DNA of 64,000 nucleotides, from positions 1 to 64,000 of the forward strand of contig JAJJXM010000062.1 in assembly GCA_024516155.1 (NCBI GenBank). The letters run 5' to 3'. A program made the translations under genes and the position numbers. Position 1 is the first letter of the stretch. Every line of letters begins with the position of its first letter. The notes under the pieces were generated by a model that saw only the letters and a program-made list of their open reading frames with translations, ran no database searches and was not told the origin of the DNA. The stretch comes from Pyronema omphalodes. Its lineage: Eukaryota; Ascomycota; Pezizomycetes; Pezizales; Pyronemataceae. This document shows positions 25,111-37,882 of the stretch, in pieces.

Positions 25111-25458
25111 ATGCTTCGACGTCAACCAACAGCGATTAAATTAACCGGGAACGATGTAGCAGCCTACGACGACTGGAAACGAGCGAAAGAAAAAGCCGCG
25201 ATAGCTGCTGCTTCTGCTGCTGCTGCTGCTTCTGCCGCGCACCAAAAGTCGCGTGTTGGTGGCGGTGGTGGCGGTAGTAGTAATAGTAGTAATGCTGGTG
25301 GTGGTGGTGGTAGTGTAAATTCCTCAATGACCACGGCGACTATGCAACAGGGCGCTTTAAACCCGCTTGATCCTAGGACTAGACAGAGAGCGAGAGATGA
25401 AAGGATTGGGATTGGTGCTAGTGGAAGTAGTGGTGCGAAATTCCGGCTCCGAATTTGA
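25111..25458 (+). CDS. CDC26: Anaphase-promoting complex subunit CDC26
   Basis: One exon of 115 aa. The N-terminus MLRRQPTAIKLTGNDVAAYD matches the CDC26 signature MLRR.PT.I.L..DD...Y, the part that threads into the TPR superhelix of Apc6/Cut9. A helical KRAKEKAAIAAASAAAAAS segment follows, then Gly/Asn/Ser low complexity and RARDERIGI, the second conserved CDC26 block. The product stabilises the APC/C, which ubiquitinates securin and mitotic cyclins. An in-phase open stretch of about 60 codons (about 25586-25757, Gly/Ser/Glu-rich) follows downstream and could be an alternative 3' exon, but I found no donor that avoids the stop at 25458. Confidence 0.85.
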   Translation: MLRRQPTAIKLTGNDVAAYDDWKRAKEKAAIAAASAAAAASAAHQKSRVGGGGGGSSNSSNAGGGGGSVNSSMTTATMQQGALNPLDPRTRQRARDERIGIGASGSSGAKFRLRI

Positions 25459-26450
25459 ATTTTGTGTTTGAATTTTCAATCGTAAGGGGCAGACTGAAGA
25501 ATAAGGGGAGGAAAAAGATGCTATAGAGGAAGAGGCAGAGTTGGCTGAAGATAGAGAGAGCTAACGTAACCCCCCAAAATCTAGGTAGCGCTAGAGATCT
25601 TGATGGCGGAGGAAGTTTTTCAGGAAGACTCGGGGGTAGTTTTGGAAGTTTCGGAAGCTTTTGTTGTAATGCTGAGGAGGATATTGAGCACAGCGAGATG
25701 GAAAGTGAAGCGGGGGAGAGTGAACAGGGGGGTGGTACTGGGATTGGTAGGAACTAGGAAGTAGGAAGTTGAGAGTTGAGAGTATGCCACTATAGTAGTA
25801 AGGATAACGCGACGACGCGACGCGACGCGACTGGAACTCGACTATGATTTGAGTGATGAGTGACGGGTAATGTAGGGTGCATGATAATGTCGGATGTATT
25901 GTAGATATGAATATGTGATGATATTTTTAATTTTTTTTTTTTTTAAAAAAAATGGCAATGTTTCTTTGTAGTAAACATGCTTAAATCAGTACCCGCAGAA
26001 ACCAAAACTCCAACAATTCAAAGCTAATATTATTATTAAAAGCGATAATAATAGTTCTACAATTACAATGTAAAAAGGGATAAAAATTGAAGAAAGAGGA
26101 AGAATATGAAAATGAAAATGAAGATAGAAAATAAAGAAAAAAAATCATACGTACGCCAAAACACCACCAGTATGAAAAAAAAATGAAAAAAACGTAGTAT
26201 GTAGTAAAGTCAATATACAAGAACACAATGACAAACAGATCGTTCCCAACACCGTATTTCGCCTTTTGCCTTTCGCCTTGCATGCAGATTTTCTTCCTTC
26301 TTCCTCCCTAAAAATGTAAAGTAAAATTATCCCCTCTCATATAATCCCCTCTCGTATTTTCCCCTTCCTCCTAAAAATATAAAGTAAAATTATGTCATTT
26401 CACCACCTCCTAAATCTCCTCCAGTTATCTCACCCATTCTCCCATTCTCC
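25459..26450. other. Convergent 3' spacer between CDC26 and the kinase gene
   Basis: Includes an unassigned Gly/Ser/Glu-rich open stretch (about 25586-25757), a CGACGCGACGCGACGCGAC repeat near 25815, and T/A runs near 25926-25955. No independent gene is supported. Confidence 0.5.
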
Positions 26451-29400
26451 CTAGCCCTCCTCCTCCTCCTCCCCATCACCTCTCCCTTGTCTCTCCTGAC
26501 TCAGCATCCTCAACCCTACCTCCATAACCTCCAACGCATCCCCAAGTCCCGCCATGATTCTTTCCATTTCCCTAGCCAACTCCTCACCACTAGCAGCCGC
26601 AAGCATAGCCGTATCCAGCGGAGCCAATTGGGGGAACGTGAATTCCGCCAAAATTTGTTTAACACCATTATTACTATTATTATTTCTAGCCATATGATTC
26701 ATAGCCTGTGGCATTTGTGGCTGGGGGTGGGGAGCAGCAACAGTATTACCATTAGTAGTCACAGCTTGTCCCTGTGAATATGAAATCGGAATAGGAATCC
26801 CCCGAGGACTTCCTAAACGTGTACTATCGATAAAAGCTCCACTTCCGGCTGAGGAAAGGTTGAGATGACTTGGTCTAGCAACCATTTTCCCGGTTCTGTT
26901 ACGGGTGATGTCTTGGCTTCTTGCTTTCTGGTGGGGGTCTGCTGGACCATTCTGGGAGTTGAGACGTTGCGGCGTTTGTCCTTGAGCTTGAGCTTGTCCT
27001 GCTATTGTTGCTATTGCTTCACCAGGGGGTCCATTGGAATCGCCGCTTTTAACAATACCAGGAATCGGCGGAGCTTCTTCCCGTTCCCGTTCTCTACCGG
27101 CACTACCGCTACCAGCGAAGGTTGGTACGCTTTTACTGGAAAGATGATGGGGTTTATTCATGCCCAGCAAGCCGGTACGAGGTGGTGATGAAGGGGCTGA
27201 AGATGCCACTGGGGGACGATTGGGGGATACTGAACGAGCGGATGCTGGTGAGGTGAAGGAGTCTGGGGATCCTGTCATGTTTCCAGCTCTTGTTCTTGTG
27301 ATGGTTGGGTTTTCCAATCCAGTTACAGGCAGAGGGGTGGAAGGAGGAATGGCTGTTAATGGGCCTGGAGTAAGAGATCGTGGAATACTGGCCCCAATTG
27401 ATGATGTAGCCCCAGGATTTGGAGATGCTGGTCTAGCTGCGGCTTTGGCAAGTGCCATGGCCATCATTTCTTCTTCGGTTGGCATGGAGATTATGCCATG
27501 GGATGGGCTCACTGATCGTGGGAAGTCAGGACGAGGAATTGGTCGCGCTGTAACAGGGCTGTCGATGAGGATATTGCCGTCGTCGTCGAAAGAGGGAATG
27601 CTAATCATGCCGACGGGGGGAGGGTGTATAGGCGCGGGAACAGGGCGAGTTTGACTGGCGGAGCGACTTCCTGGGCCAGATGGGCCGATTCCAGGACCAA
27701 GACCTCCCGGGTTCGTCATGCTGTTCATAGAGTTGTTGCGCGAGTTGTTGACGGGGAGGTTATTGATAGATAGGTTTGTCATGCTATTATTACGCGAGTT
27801 GTTGCGTGAAGTAGCAAGGTTGTTGTTGTTGGAATGAGCAGAGTGAATCGAAGGAGCCATGTTGCTGGTCATGCTATTGTTCCGGGATGTACGGGCGTTC
27901 TGAGTACCGCCGGAAACAATATTCCCATCATCGTCAAAGCTTGGGATTGAGATGATACCGATGCCGCTGCCGCTGAAATCTCCACCCTGTCCACCGCCGT
28001 AGCTACTGCTTGGTTGAAAGTTACCGATACCGCCCATGTTGTTATGAATGCTACTTGACATGGAATTATTTCTACTGGAAGCGGTGATAGTACCTCCGGT
28101 GCTGAGGATGTTTCCGTCATCATCGAAACTCGGTATCGAAATCATACCTCCAGGGCCACCACCATAGGAAGAACTCATAGAGTTCATGCTATTATTCCGC
28201 ATGGTAGATCCGCCGATAGTGCCACCAGGTCCACCACCGTATCCCATGATGTTGCTGCCCATGCTGTTATTTCGCATTGATTTGGCGCCTATGGTATCAC
28301 CGGGACCACCTCCAAAACCACCCATTATCGATTTACCGCTTATTGTATCCCCAGGTCCACCACCGAAACCACCCATCATGCTGCTACCCATGGAGTTGCT
28401 CCGAGGGCCTATTGTGTCGCCTGGTCCACCACCGAATGTATTCCGAGATGTATTGTGTCCTATGGTGTCGCCGGGACCACCTCCAAACGTATTCCGTGAT
28501 ATACTGGGTCCTATTGTGTCACCTGGACCACCGCCGAATGTATTCCGTGATGTATTAGGTCCTATGGTGTCACCGGGTCCGCCTCCAAAGCCGCCCATGG
28601 AATTACCCGTGCTATTATTCCTCATGGTAGAGCCACCTATTGTATCTCCCGGGCCTCCACCAAATGCACCCAAGTTACTACCCATGCTAGCACTCCTCAA
28701 TGTTCCACCGGGTCCCGACATATTTCCATCGTCATCAAAGCTCGGAATTGATATGATTCCAGATGCAGAATAGTTATTTTGTTGATACCCCGAATCCTTA
28801 TCCTTATTCTGCGGCGGCCTATAAGTCGATACACCAGCTTCATCCCATTCCTCGTCTTCATCTGCTTCATTCGGATCCTTAAAGAGTCGAAACAACTTTT
28901 CAGCACCTCTTGGACGTCCTCTTCCTCCTAATTGTGTTGGCCTTGGAGGATATCCTCTCAGTGTACCGCCGGATCCATAACTAGCCTGTCGTTGTATCGA
29001 ATTCAACATTTCAAACTCCTTTGGTACACCACTGACTCTACTTTTGACAGTATCAAAATCCCATTCCGGATCCACGGGATCATTTCCGGCATCATCATAT
29101 CTACCATTTGGGTACATCATCATCATGGAAACTCTAGCACCTCCTCCCCGTTCCCAATCTGCGTGTCTTAAACAAAGATCCCTCATAGCAGAAGTTGGTG
29201 TTTTGATACTTTTAACATATTTAGTTTTCATCAATTCCTCAGCTGTTGGTCGTTGATCAGGAATTTCATTTAAGCACAAAGCAACAAATTGTCGTAACGC
29301 ATCACTCCAGTTACCACCTTCGAGTCGTGGAGGTGGTATCCGTGGGATCATGTCAATAACTCTGTCGGGATGGTATTGATATAGCGGAGGGTTTTGTTTG

Positions 29401-30696
29401 GCGAGCTCGATTATTGTAATACCGAAAGACCAAATGTCAATTTTGAAGTCATACATACCTCCTGTAAGAGCTTCGGGTGCCATCCATTGTGGGGTGCCGA
29501 CAAATGTGTTACGTTTATTTGCTTTATTTGCAAGCTGCGCGCTGACTCCAAAGTCGCAAAGTTGGACACGACCGTCGGCGTTGACGAGGATATTAGCGGC
29601 TAGTATAGTTATTGTTAGAAAGTTGCAATAATATTTTTGTAGGATGTATGGGGGGAATGGAAACCTTTAATGTCGCGATGGATAATTCCTTGAGCATGAA
29701 GATATACCAGTGCCATCAAAGTTTCTCTGATAACAATCGCAATATACTTTTCCTCAATCGGGCCGGCTTTCATCTATCAAATCTCATCAGCATAACAAAT
29801 CCACCATTCCCCAAAACAGCTCCCAAAATCGTAGAGTATCATCATACCAGCGTTCTCATACTCCCTCCACTACAAAAATCCATAATTATCCACAACTTAT
29901 GTCCCAGCACATAACTTCCATGAAAAGCGGTGATATTAGGAGCATCACCCTTTGTGAGTTGAGACAGTAAATTAATTTCCTTTTGGATATCCCCGATATC
30001 TTCATCAGTTTGTTCCAAATCGAGAGATTTGATAGCGAAGACTTGTTTTGTCTCGTTATGAATTCTAGTGGTAAATAATTTAGTTAGCAGCCCATCCTTT
30101 CCCACGAACCAAAAAAAAAAAAAAAACATAAGCTTCAATCTCCAGCAGCAAAGCACCCCCGTCCAAAAAAAAACTGAAGAAAAACCCACCCTTTAAAAAC
30201 ACTCCCAAAGCTCCCTTTTCCAACCAAGTCCACAACCGTGTACGGTACATCGTCCGGAACCGCCTCCATTTCCGCTTTACAGGTTTTTTCCGCATCTATG
30301 TGGAATAATCCCATTAGCATCTTGTATCATTCCTCTATCCTTTATATATCCCATATCCCAACACCACTCCATCCCCATTCCTTCTACTCGCAGCGTATGT
30401 GGTATGTAGGCGGGAGCGGGGGGTGTATATGTAGGCGGGCGGGAGTGGGGGGAGTGGGGGGGGGGGGGGGTGGTATATAGGCGTTCGGGGGGTGGTGGGG
30501 GGCTTGTGGGTGCGGAGTGATGGGCTTGTGTATATCTCAACCCAGTAACATCGCAACCCAATAACCCCATAACCCAATAACCCCATAACCCATAACCCAA
30601 TACCCAATAACCCAATAACCCAAGCAACAAGCAAAATCCAAGGACAAGAAAGCACCCACGTTCGCGAACCAACTTCGCCTTATCACCATCTGCCAT
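26451..30696 (-). CDS. Germinal-centre-type Ser/Thr kinase, Nak1/Kic1/POD-6 family, with long repeat-rich tail
   Basis: Exons 30696-30660, 30295-30190, 30064-29848, 29773-29665 and 29599-26451 give 1205 aa and every phase closes. The kinase domain (about residues 29-290) is complete: [66 protein letters not shown]. In yeasts and Neurospora these kinases sit on top of the RAM/MOR pathway and activate an NDR kinase with Mo25, controlling polarity and septation. The tail holds about eight [10 protein letters not shown] repeats (roughly residues 440-630) and four [11 protein letters not shown] repeats. It ends in a conserved [18 protein letters not shown] block and an acidic end. Donor GTGGGT (introns 1 and 2) and GTTTCC (intron 4) are weak but phase-consistent. 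Confidence 0.88.
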
Positions 30697-32311
30697 TCTG
30701 GCAGCTTTTTTATCCTTCTATCTATATCTCTTTCGCGTCTGGCTTTTTTTTGGATCGAGTTGTGGTTGTGGTTGTGGTTGTGGTTATTGATGATTTGTTT
30801 GTATGTTGTGGGGTTGGTGGGTTGGTGGGTGGGTTGGTTGGTTGTGGGTATCGGGGTGTGTGGGTAGCTATGCTCGATGCTGGATGGATCGATGGCTCGG
30901 TTGCCTGTCCGCCTGTCTGTCTGGTTACTTTTATTATCTTTATTTCCGTGAAAACCAATCCGTATTGTAGTGTAAGGTAAGTAAAGATTATATATTATTG
31001 TCCCGTTACAGTTCCGTAGCGGGTGTTATGAGAAGTCGTAGTAGAAGTTGAAGGTAAGTGAGGTGAGGTGAGGTGCGGGAAGGTGAGGTGAGGTGAGGTG
31101 AAGTGGGGGGGGAAGAAGCAACGCGACGCGTTGGACCTTGGTCTCATGTCTAGCAAGGTTATGAGTGGGTGGGTGTGGGGATGGGGATGGCTATAGCGCG
31201 TGTTATGGACCCCCTCCCCTCAAGGAATTCAAAAAGAGTTCATAAAGGAACTCAAAGGAACCTGAAGGAATCATGATTTTTTTCATGGGAGTCGGGTTGA
31301 ATATGGAAATCGGAAAGTATACTTTAATTTCTATTCCTTTTTTTTTGAAAAAAAAAATTATGAAGTAATGATGAGGGTTATAATTTCGACTATTGGGGGG
31401 GGGGGGGGGGGGGTTGACGGTTTCTCATTTCAAATCGATATATTACAGGTTAAATTTCAATATCCCGTGACTTCCATGTTTTCGATTTTCCATATGTAAA
31501 GCTTTATCATATCATCAAAGGCTCAAAGGTTCAAAGCGAAATAAGCTTTTCAATATACCACCAGCACAAAACCACGCCAAAAGAAACCCCTATCATATTT
31601 TCCGTCGGATTCGGAGAATAAAAAAAAAAGGCTTAAACTTTAAATTATAGCGTATGGTATGGCGTATTGCTCTAATCTTCAAACCATGAAATCTTAGATA
31701 ATCCAGCGAATATGGAACTATATTCCAAAGCGCACAATCAACGTCGCAGCCCACAGCGCACACGAGCATAATGATATGATGATACGATGATAAGGAACGT
31801 TAAAAAAATAAATAAAAATAAAAATCAGTTTCATCAATTCCAAACCAAAAGTCGGCGATGATTATGTACGTCTTCTATGATACCGGTAATTCACAATACA
31901 TAGTGTTCGCCATTTTCTGGACTTTTATACTTTGGATTTCATCACTCCTGTCAGCACCCAACACACATGCCCCCTCCCCTCTTTCTCTCCACCCCCACCC
32001 TCCCCACCCTTCAACGTCAAAAAAAAGACAACCAAAAAGCTATAAAGAAAAGAGAAAAAAAAAATGCTAAATATCAAAGATACTTAAAAACATCAAAGAA
32101 ATCAAAAAGAAATAAAGAAGGTAAACGTCGTACAGTTGCAAGGAATCCGCAACCATTCCCAAGAACGCCAGCGCCCGCCACCCTTAACTATCAGTTTGTC
32201 GTTTGTCATCCCTCCTTCCATGAAAGTCGTTCCAGGTTTACATATTTACAGAAGCAAAAGAAAATTTGCATCACAGATTCGGCAAAGTTGCAGCAAGCAT
32301 CCTTTTTTAGC
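30697..32311. other. Kinase promoter and epimerase 3' flank
   Basis: Contains GGTTGTGGTTGTGG repeats (30764-30785), GAGGTGAGGTG repeats (31058-31103), a G run of about 17 (31396-31413) and A/T runs. AACCCAATAACCCCATAACC repeats lie just inside the first kinase intron (about 30538-30622). No gene seen. Confidence 0.55.
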
Positions 32312-33738
32312 TTAGCTGGCCTCCTCTGCAGACTCCTTAACCTTAAGACCAATTGGTGGCCACCAGTTAAGACTTTCATAGCTCTTGATCATTTCCCTAA
32401 GTCCCTCTTCTGTGACTTTAGGAATCTCATATTTAAATCCCGTAACATCAATAAATCGGCTTCCGTTCAAGCTTAGATCCGAGTCGCGAACCAGTTCCTG
32501 TTCAAGGTAAGGATTTATCGGTCCGGGTCTTGTGATTTTGGCCGCAGTCAAAAGGTGTCCCCATGGTTGAAGGAGTTCATCATTTTCTTCATCCACCGCT
32601 GAGTTAAGGTTCAATTTAGCAAAGTTGGAAACAATGGTTCCGTGGAATCCAGTCTTGATGTTGAAGATTTTCGAAATGATAGCCTGCATAGAACCCTGGT
32701 CTTTTTGTAATTATTAGCAAAAGCGTAATCATTTGAGGGTGGGTAAATATGAAAACGTACTGGTGTCGCCGGAATCAACAATGTTAAATATCGGAGTAGT
32801 TCCCATCTTATCCGTATCCCAGTTCTTCTTTCCTCCAGCGCACCACTCTGCGGAATGCCACAAAGCGCGCGCAACATCCTGAACGTGAACAGTATGGGTG
32901 CGCAAGTCCTTAGTCCAAAGCCATTTCATTTCCTCATCGAGATACTGGTAAACTCTGGCCATGCAGAGCATAGTTCCGATAACCTTTGAGCAGTAAGGGC
33001 CGTAAACGTTTGCGAGACGGAGGATAACGAGGTTGAGTCTAACCCATCATTATTAGCATTTGACGAAACTTTGAAGATTCACACACTTACCCTTCAATCT
33101 TCTTGAGCTCCTCCTCTGCCTCGAGCTTGTATTTAGCAAGGCGCACCCAGGGATCAAGCTTATCAGTCTCTGATCTAGGTTCGCGCTTTGGTTTGTAGAC
33201 AGCTCCGGAGGAAAGTTCAACCCAGCATTTTACGCCGCGCTTTGCAGCTTCCTTTGCAGCAGTGACTGAGAGCTGTAGGGAGCGCTGCTTGTAGATTTCG
33301 TCATCCTGAGAGAAACGGTTGTCGCCTCCGCAGTTAAAAACGTAATCGAAGGTAGATCCATTGGTTCTTGTAAGGGCCTTTTCTGCGGTATCTATTTGGG
33401 GGGAGGTGCTGTTAGCGACGGGTGGTGACGCAGGGGGATTCTTTAGAGGTGGATGGGGATGGCCTTACGTTCCCGCGACATGTCACCCTGCACAAACTGA
33501 GCCGCACACGCATCCTCGAACTCTGGAGCCAACCAAGCAAGCTGTGGAAGCTGTTTATCGACGATTCTAATTTCCGAGGCAAGCTTGTTTTCGTGAAGAT
33601 ATTTTGCGAGGAATCGTCCAATGAATCCTAAGTGGTGAGGAGAATATTAGGGGTTGTCGCCATAGGGAGGTTACAAGTGCAACACCCACCCAATCCTCCG
33701 ATGATCAACACACTGGGACGGCTGTCTGCATCGGCCAT
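32312..33738 (-). CDS. NAD-dependent epimerase/dehydratase-like SDR
   Basis: Exons 33738-33690, 33627-33469, 33391-33091, 33038-32761 and 32700-32312 give 391 aa with all phases closing. The N-terminal Rossmann signature LIIGGLGFIGRFLA (GxxGxxG) binds NAD(P). FNCGGDNRFSQ, VELSSGAVYKP and LRLANVYGPYC follow extended-SDR order, and the end has LNWWPPIGLKVKES. At the usual YxxxK position the sequence reads LAKYKLEAE, so the Lys aligns but the Tyr four residues before it is Leu. Catalysis may therefore be altered or use another residue. Close relatives are common as uncharacterised proteins in filamentous fungi. Substrate unknown. Confidence 0.8.
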
Positions 33739-34310
33739 TTTTGTCGCTGAATGCTGGTGATAGTTGAAGGATTTCGGAGATTCGAATCGATTTGATGGAT
33801 TCCAGAAGACTGCAAAGCTTGACGGATGGTTGGATTGGGTTGCGGTTGCTGGCGAATGTCGGGGAATTTAGGCGATGAGGAGGAAGAGCGGGAGAGGAGA
33901 GATGGAGAAGTATGCGGATTGGATTGGGGAGGGTTCTCAAGGTGGGGCGAGAGCAGCATATCCTAATTTGTTCGTTTCAGTAAAGTGGCTAGGTTCCACT
34001 GGTATCATGCACGTTCATCCTGATGGGTATATCTTATACAAGTATAGTGTACCATAACTGCTTGCTACGCCGGGAACTATTCTGATGCTAAACTGCTTAC
34101 CTGCTAAAGTGCAAAGCTATTTTGCTTCTCTGCGGAAACTCCACTGGACCGTCGCAGACTCGAAGTGTTGACTGACTGACTTGAGGCCCCAGCCCATCCA
34201 GCCCACTGGGGTACATATGGCCTGGGAGCTGGTCTGGTGGGAGTAGAGAGTTCCGTCTGAGGGCTCAGGGAGTCTCATGGCTCACCGGAGAGAGGGGAGG
34301 GGGTCTGATA

Positions 34311-34358
34311 GTGATGGACCGTTTAAGTGATGGGCCATTTGAGTGATGGACCATTTAC
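34311..34358. repeat. 16-bp tandem repeat, three copies
   Basis: Units GTGATGGACCGTTTAA, GTGATGGGCCATTTGA and GTGATGGACCATTTAC lie in direct succession upstream of the epimerase-like gene (start at 33738, minus strand), about 570 bp before its start codon. They could be repeated factor-binding sites, but nothing else supports this. Confidence 0.8.
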
Positions 34359-35338
34359 CCCTGGGCAAGGCTGTATGTGGGTTCCTGAACCAGTCCGAGT
34401 GAGTTTCCAACAGTAACCTTTACAATTCCAGTATTTAGATAAAACCAGTACAGTCGATAGATAGATCATCAAGAAAACCACTCGAGCGTCTGCATACACA
34501 GGTCCGAACGCCCATCATCAACAAAAAAATATGCATCTGTGCTTACGAAACCGGCTATGTACATATTGCCCTTTCTTTCTTCCTCTCCTCATCTGGCGTC
34601 CTTTTCGACTATAGGTAGACCGTAGTAGGACCTAGGTACGATACATGTCCGTTCCACAACACTATTCAGTGCCGTAATAAGCGTCTTCGGCAAAAAAAAA
34701 AAGCCAGCCGTCAATTCCATCCTCGGTACCATAGTTAGGGAGGCTGGAACCTTGGAAGCTACTAACGCCAGGTATGTACCCATACTTTGGGGATTTCTAG
34801 ACTTGTCGAGAACTCACCGCGTGAAGAAATAAAGAACAAATTCGAAGCTTCCACCCGCAGATAGCATCCGGATCCTTCCTCTTTCCAGTATAGATTCAAG
34901 CAGGCTTCCAACTCCGTAAAATATAAACCTACACAACTCCGCCATATATCAGCTAGAAGATAGAGGTGAGTTGAACAGCTTGACAAAGGAAGCTTATCAA
35001 TTGAAAGCACCGTAATACCATAATACCATATTTCTCTCCAGCCTATACCATCTGAATCCCCATTCTTTACATGCCTATCACCTGTAGCAGCATAATAAAA
35101 AAAAAACTAAAAAAGAAAACCATTACCTAAATCCCCCCCAAAAAGCCCTGAGTTCAAATAGCCTTCCTACATCCCCCATACCTCAGAATCTCCGATATAT
35201 TTCCGAATCCCAGGACAATGATCAGGAGCACGTGATTCTCCCGAGTCCCGACGCAAAGCATTTTAATCCCGAAAGAAAAGAAACTCGTATCACATCATCC
35301 GCCTCTTTGAGGCGAAAAATACGAAACTTATAAAACCT

Positions 35339-35424
35339 ATAAATATTATGAATATTATGAATATTATGAATATTATGAATATTATGAATATTATGAATAT
35401 TATGAATATTATGAATATTATGAA
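35339..35424. repeat. Nonamer array (AATATTATG)
   Basis: About nine tandem copies of a 9-bp AT-rich unit, nearly perfect. Confidence 0.9.
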
Positions 35425-36032
35425 TACAGTAGAGAAGAGTAAAACTTATCTACAGTGGTTTCCTCTCTATTATATTATAAGGACAATGACACCTTCTAAA
35501 TGATAACCTCCTGTGTTCCGCGCGCTATATTAACGATAACTTCTAAAAAGTGATAACCTTTGTTTACCAACACAACGATCAATCAATCAATCAATGGCTT
35601 AGGTAGTTTCCATACCCCAACAATAAGGTTTTATGGTCACGTATACACCGTATAATACCATACATCGATAAATATTTATTCTAAGCACAGGTGTTATAAG
35701 TGTTTTAGATACCAAAACAAACAAATAGAGTTGACAAACAAACAAATAAATAAACAAGTAACAAAACCAACCACCGATGCAAGCTACGGGAGTCGAACAA
35801 GGAATCGAATTATTTAAATTTTTATCCAAGATATAATACGATGCGGTAATCCAGGAGCCCCAGCCCCAATTAGGTACGCTGGATGGAAGATATCCGATAT
35901 CCTGGGTACATGATTACCCATGTACATACATAGAGGTGGGTTGGTTGATAGTCAGCAGTTCATGGTTCATAGTTGATAGTTATTAGTCGTCGCATTGAGG
36001 TCTAGAGAAGATCGATTAAGAGGGAAATTTCT

Positions 36033-36063
<31 letters not shown>

Positions 36064-36570
36064 CAGAACCAAGGATTGAGACCTCGATATTGACGATACC
36101 ATGGCACGGGTGCGATTGCGACTATGACTACTAAAGTGTGCAGAGTGGATTTTTATTGAGTATAGGAATTACCCAAGAGATTATGTAGTTTGTGTCTGGA
36201 CTCTGTATAACATACCCTGGGAACTGATTGTGTTTTGAGCTTCTAATGATATACTCCGAATTCCAAGTATCCTATAAAGTATGTGTTTATATGGGGATTG
36301 AATATTGCATTTTGACTATACTTTCAAAAAAAAAGGAGGGGAATTTTAATGTCATTTAGTATGTACTCCCCGTACTTATTGCGTTGATCGATAACTTAGG
36401 GAAATCAGCCACAAACACATCTATCATTAATTATATAAGAATCTTTGTTCTTCATAAACATTTGGATATCACCTTCACGCTGTCTTCTGTATCTTGCTTG
36501 AAATCATCAATCCATCAACTAATCAACCTATTAACCCATCAACCTATTAATCTATTAACCCATCAACTCA

Positions 36571-37882
36571 TTAACCCAATCTCTTCATCTTGTCTTCGAT
36601 TTCCTTAACCCATCCCTCGACCATTTTAACATTCTCTTCCACCTGGCCCTTGTTCTCCTTTACCACACTCTCCATTTTAACCAATGCCTCAGTCCACTTC
36701 TGAATCTCCGCCTCATTCTCCTCTATCCTCTCCTCCATTTGCCTAATAGTCTCACTCGCTCTTCCAGCATCCGCATGGATAGCTCTTAAACTTCTCAGCC
36801 TCTCAAGCATAGCAGGCAACAGTGGTCTCATCCCCTCAATAGCCGGCAACACTCCATACAGAGCATTAATCTTTGCCAACATCTCCTCATTCTCCATTGG
36901 ATCATCAGCCACCGCAGCCTTCGCAGCTTTCCTAGCCTCGGCAAGTTTCTCAGTATCCTGAGTCAGCTGCTTAACCCTTCTAGAAGCACTATCAAGGGAA
37001 GAAGTAGTCGACTGGGAGAGCACAGCAAGTTGACGAGACAATTCATCCAGCTGCGGCAACATAGCAGGGGGTAGAGGGGTGGCATCAAGAGTAGAAGCAG
37101 AGAGACCAAGCGCCTTTTCAAGCAGCGCCAAACGATGATCGAAATCCGCAACTCGACCAAGAGTATGTGAAGCTTTATAAGCCGGTGCATAAGTAACCGT
37201 ATACTCCGCCGATCTTCCTTTTTCTACAATCTTATCGGCCTCGGTAGGTTGTGTAGTGGTGGCATCACCTGTTGCTTCAACTCCCTCCCCGGTTTCTTCC
37301 GCGGTCCTCTTAACTCTTCCTACCGCCCCTAAAGATGCGACCATCTTCCTCGCCAATCGTTCCTGTGCTCCATCTCCCCTATTAAGTCCTTCCAGCGCAG
37401 TTGCAAGCTCCTCAACCCCTCTCCTTTCCCTTTCTTTCGTCTCTTCATCCTCTCCCTCTCCCGATACGATATCAGCTCGCAGCTCCTCTATCTCCCGTTG
37501 AAGTCTAGCAAGTCTTGCAGAGGTTGTTTCGCTGGAGCTTTCGACTTCGGAGGAGACGGCATAGGAGGCACGTTTTGCGGTTAGCCGATCGGAGAAGTCA
37601 GCGTGGGTAGCGTCGACGCGGGAGTTACGGAAGCGGTCTGCGGCGGAGCTCGGGACTAGATGAGAGCTGTCGATATCATGGCTTAAGGGGTGGTCGTCGT
37701 CGGGAAGTGTGGTTATGTCGGAGGCGAGGTCGGGGGTTTCGTAGACATCTTGGGAGGAGTCCTAGGGTGGGAGGTTAGTTGAGATGCGGAGAAGGATGGT
37801 TGAGGAATGGTAGGAGTTGCTGATGGAACTACGGATGAGAGGCAATTACCAGGTCGGGAAGCGCGGCGTATTTGGAGGTCAT
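36571..37882 (-). CDS. Dynactin subunit 2 (dynamitin, p50/Jnm1-like)
   Basis: Exons 37882-37850 (11 codons) and 37761-36571 give 407 aa, phase 0, donor GTAATT and acceptor CCCTAG. The N-terminus MTSKYAALPDLDSSQDVYET, with YETPDL, is the dynamitin signature motif. The rest is a long coiled-coil protein (LARLQREIEELRAD, LEKALGLSASTLDATPLPP, LRSLRAIHADAGRASETIRQ). Dynamitin forms the shoulder of dynactin and links the projecting p150 arm to the Arp1 filament, needed for dynein-driven nuclear and vesicle transport. Length and the N-terminal motif agree with the family. Confidence 0.9.

Larger units (their letters stand above)
33739..36570. other. Spacer with simple repeats
   Basis: About 2.8 kb without a supported gene. 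It holds a 16-bp x3 repeat (34311-34358), an AATATTATG nonamer array (35339-35424), CAATCAATCAAT (35580-35593) and a T run of about 31 (36033-36063). A tRNA-B-box-like string near 35790 is not a tRNA. Confidence 0.6.

Noticed and set aside
35755..35830. tRNA-like B-box (GTTCGACTCCCG on the minus strand)
   Set aside because: No A-box, no foldable acceptor or anticodon stem around it; chance match in AT-rich DNA.
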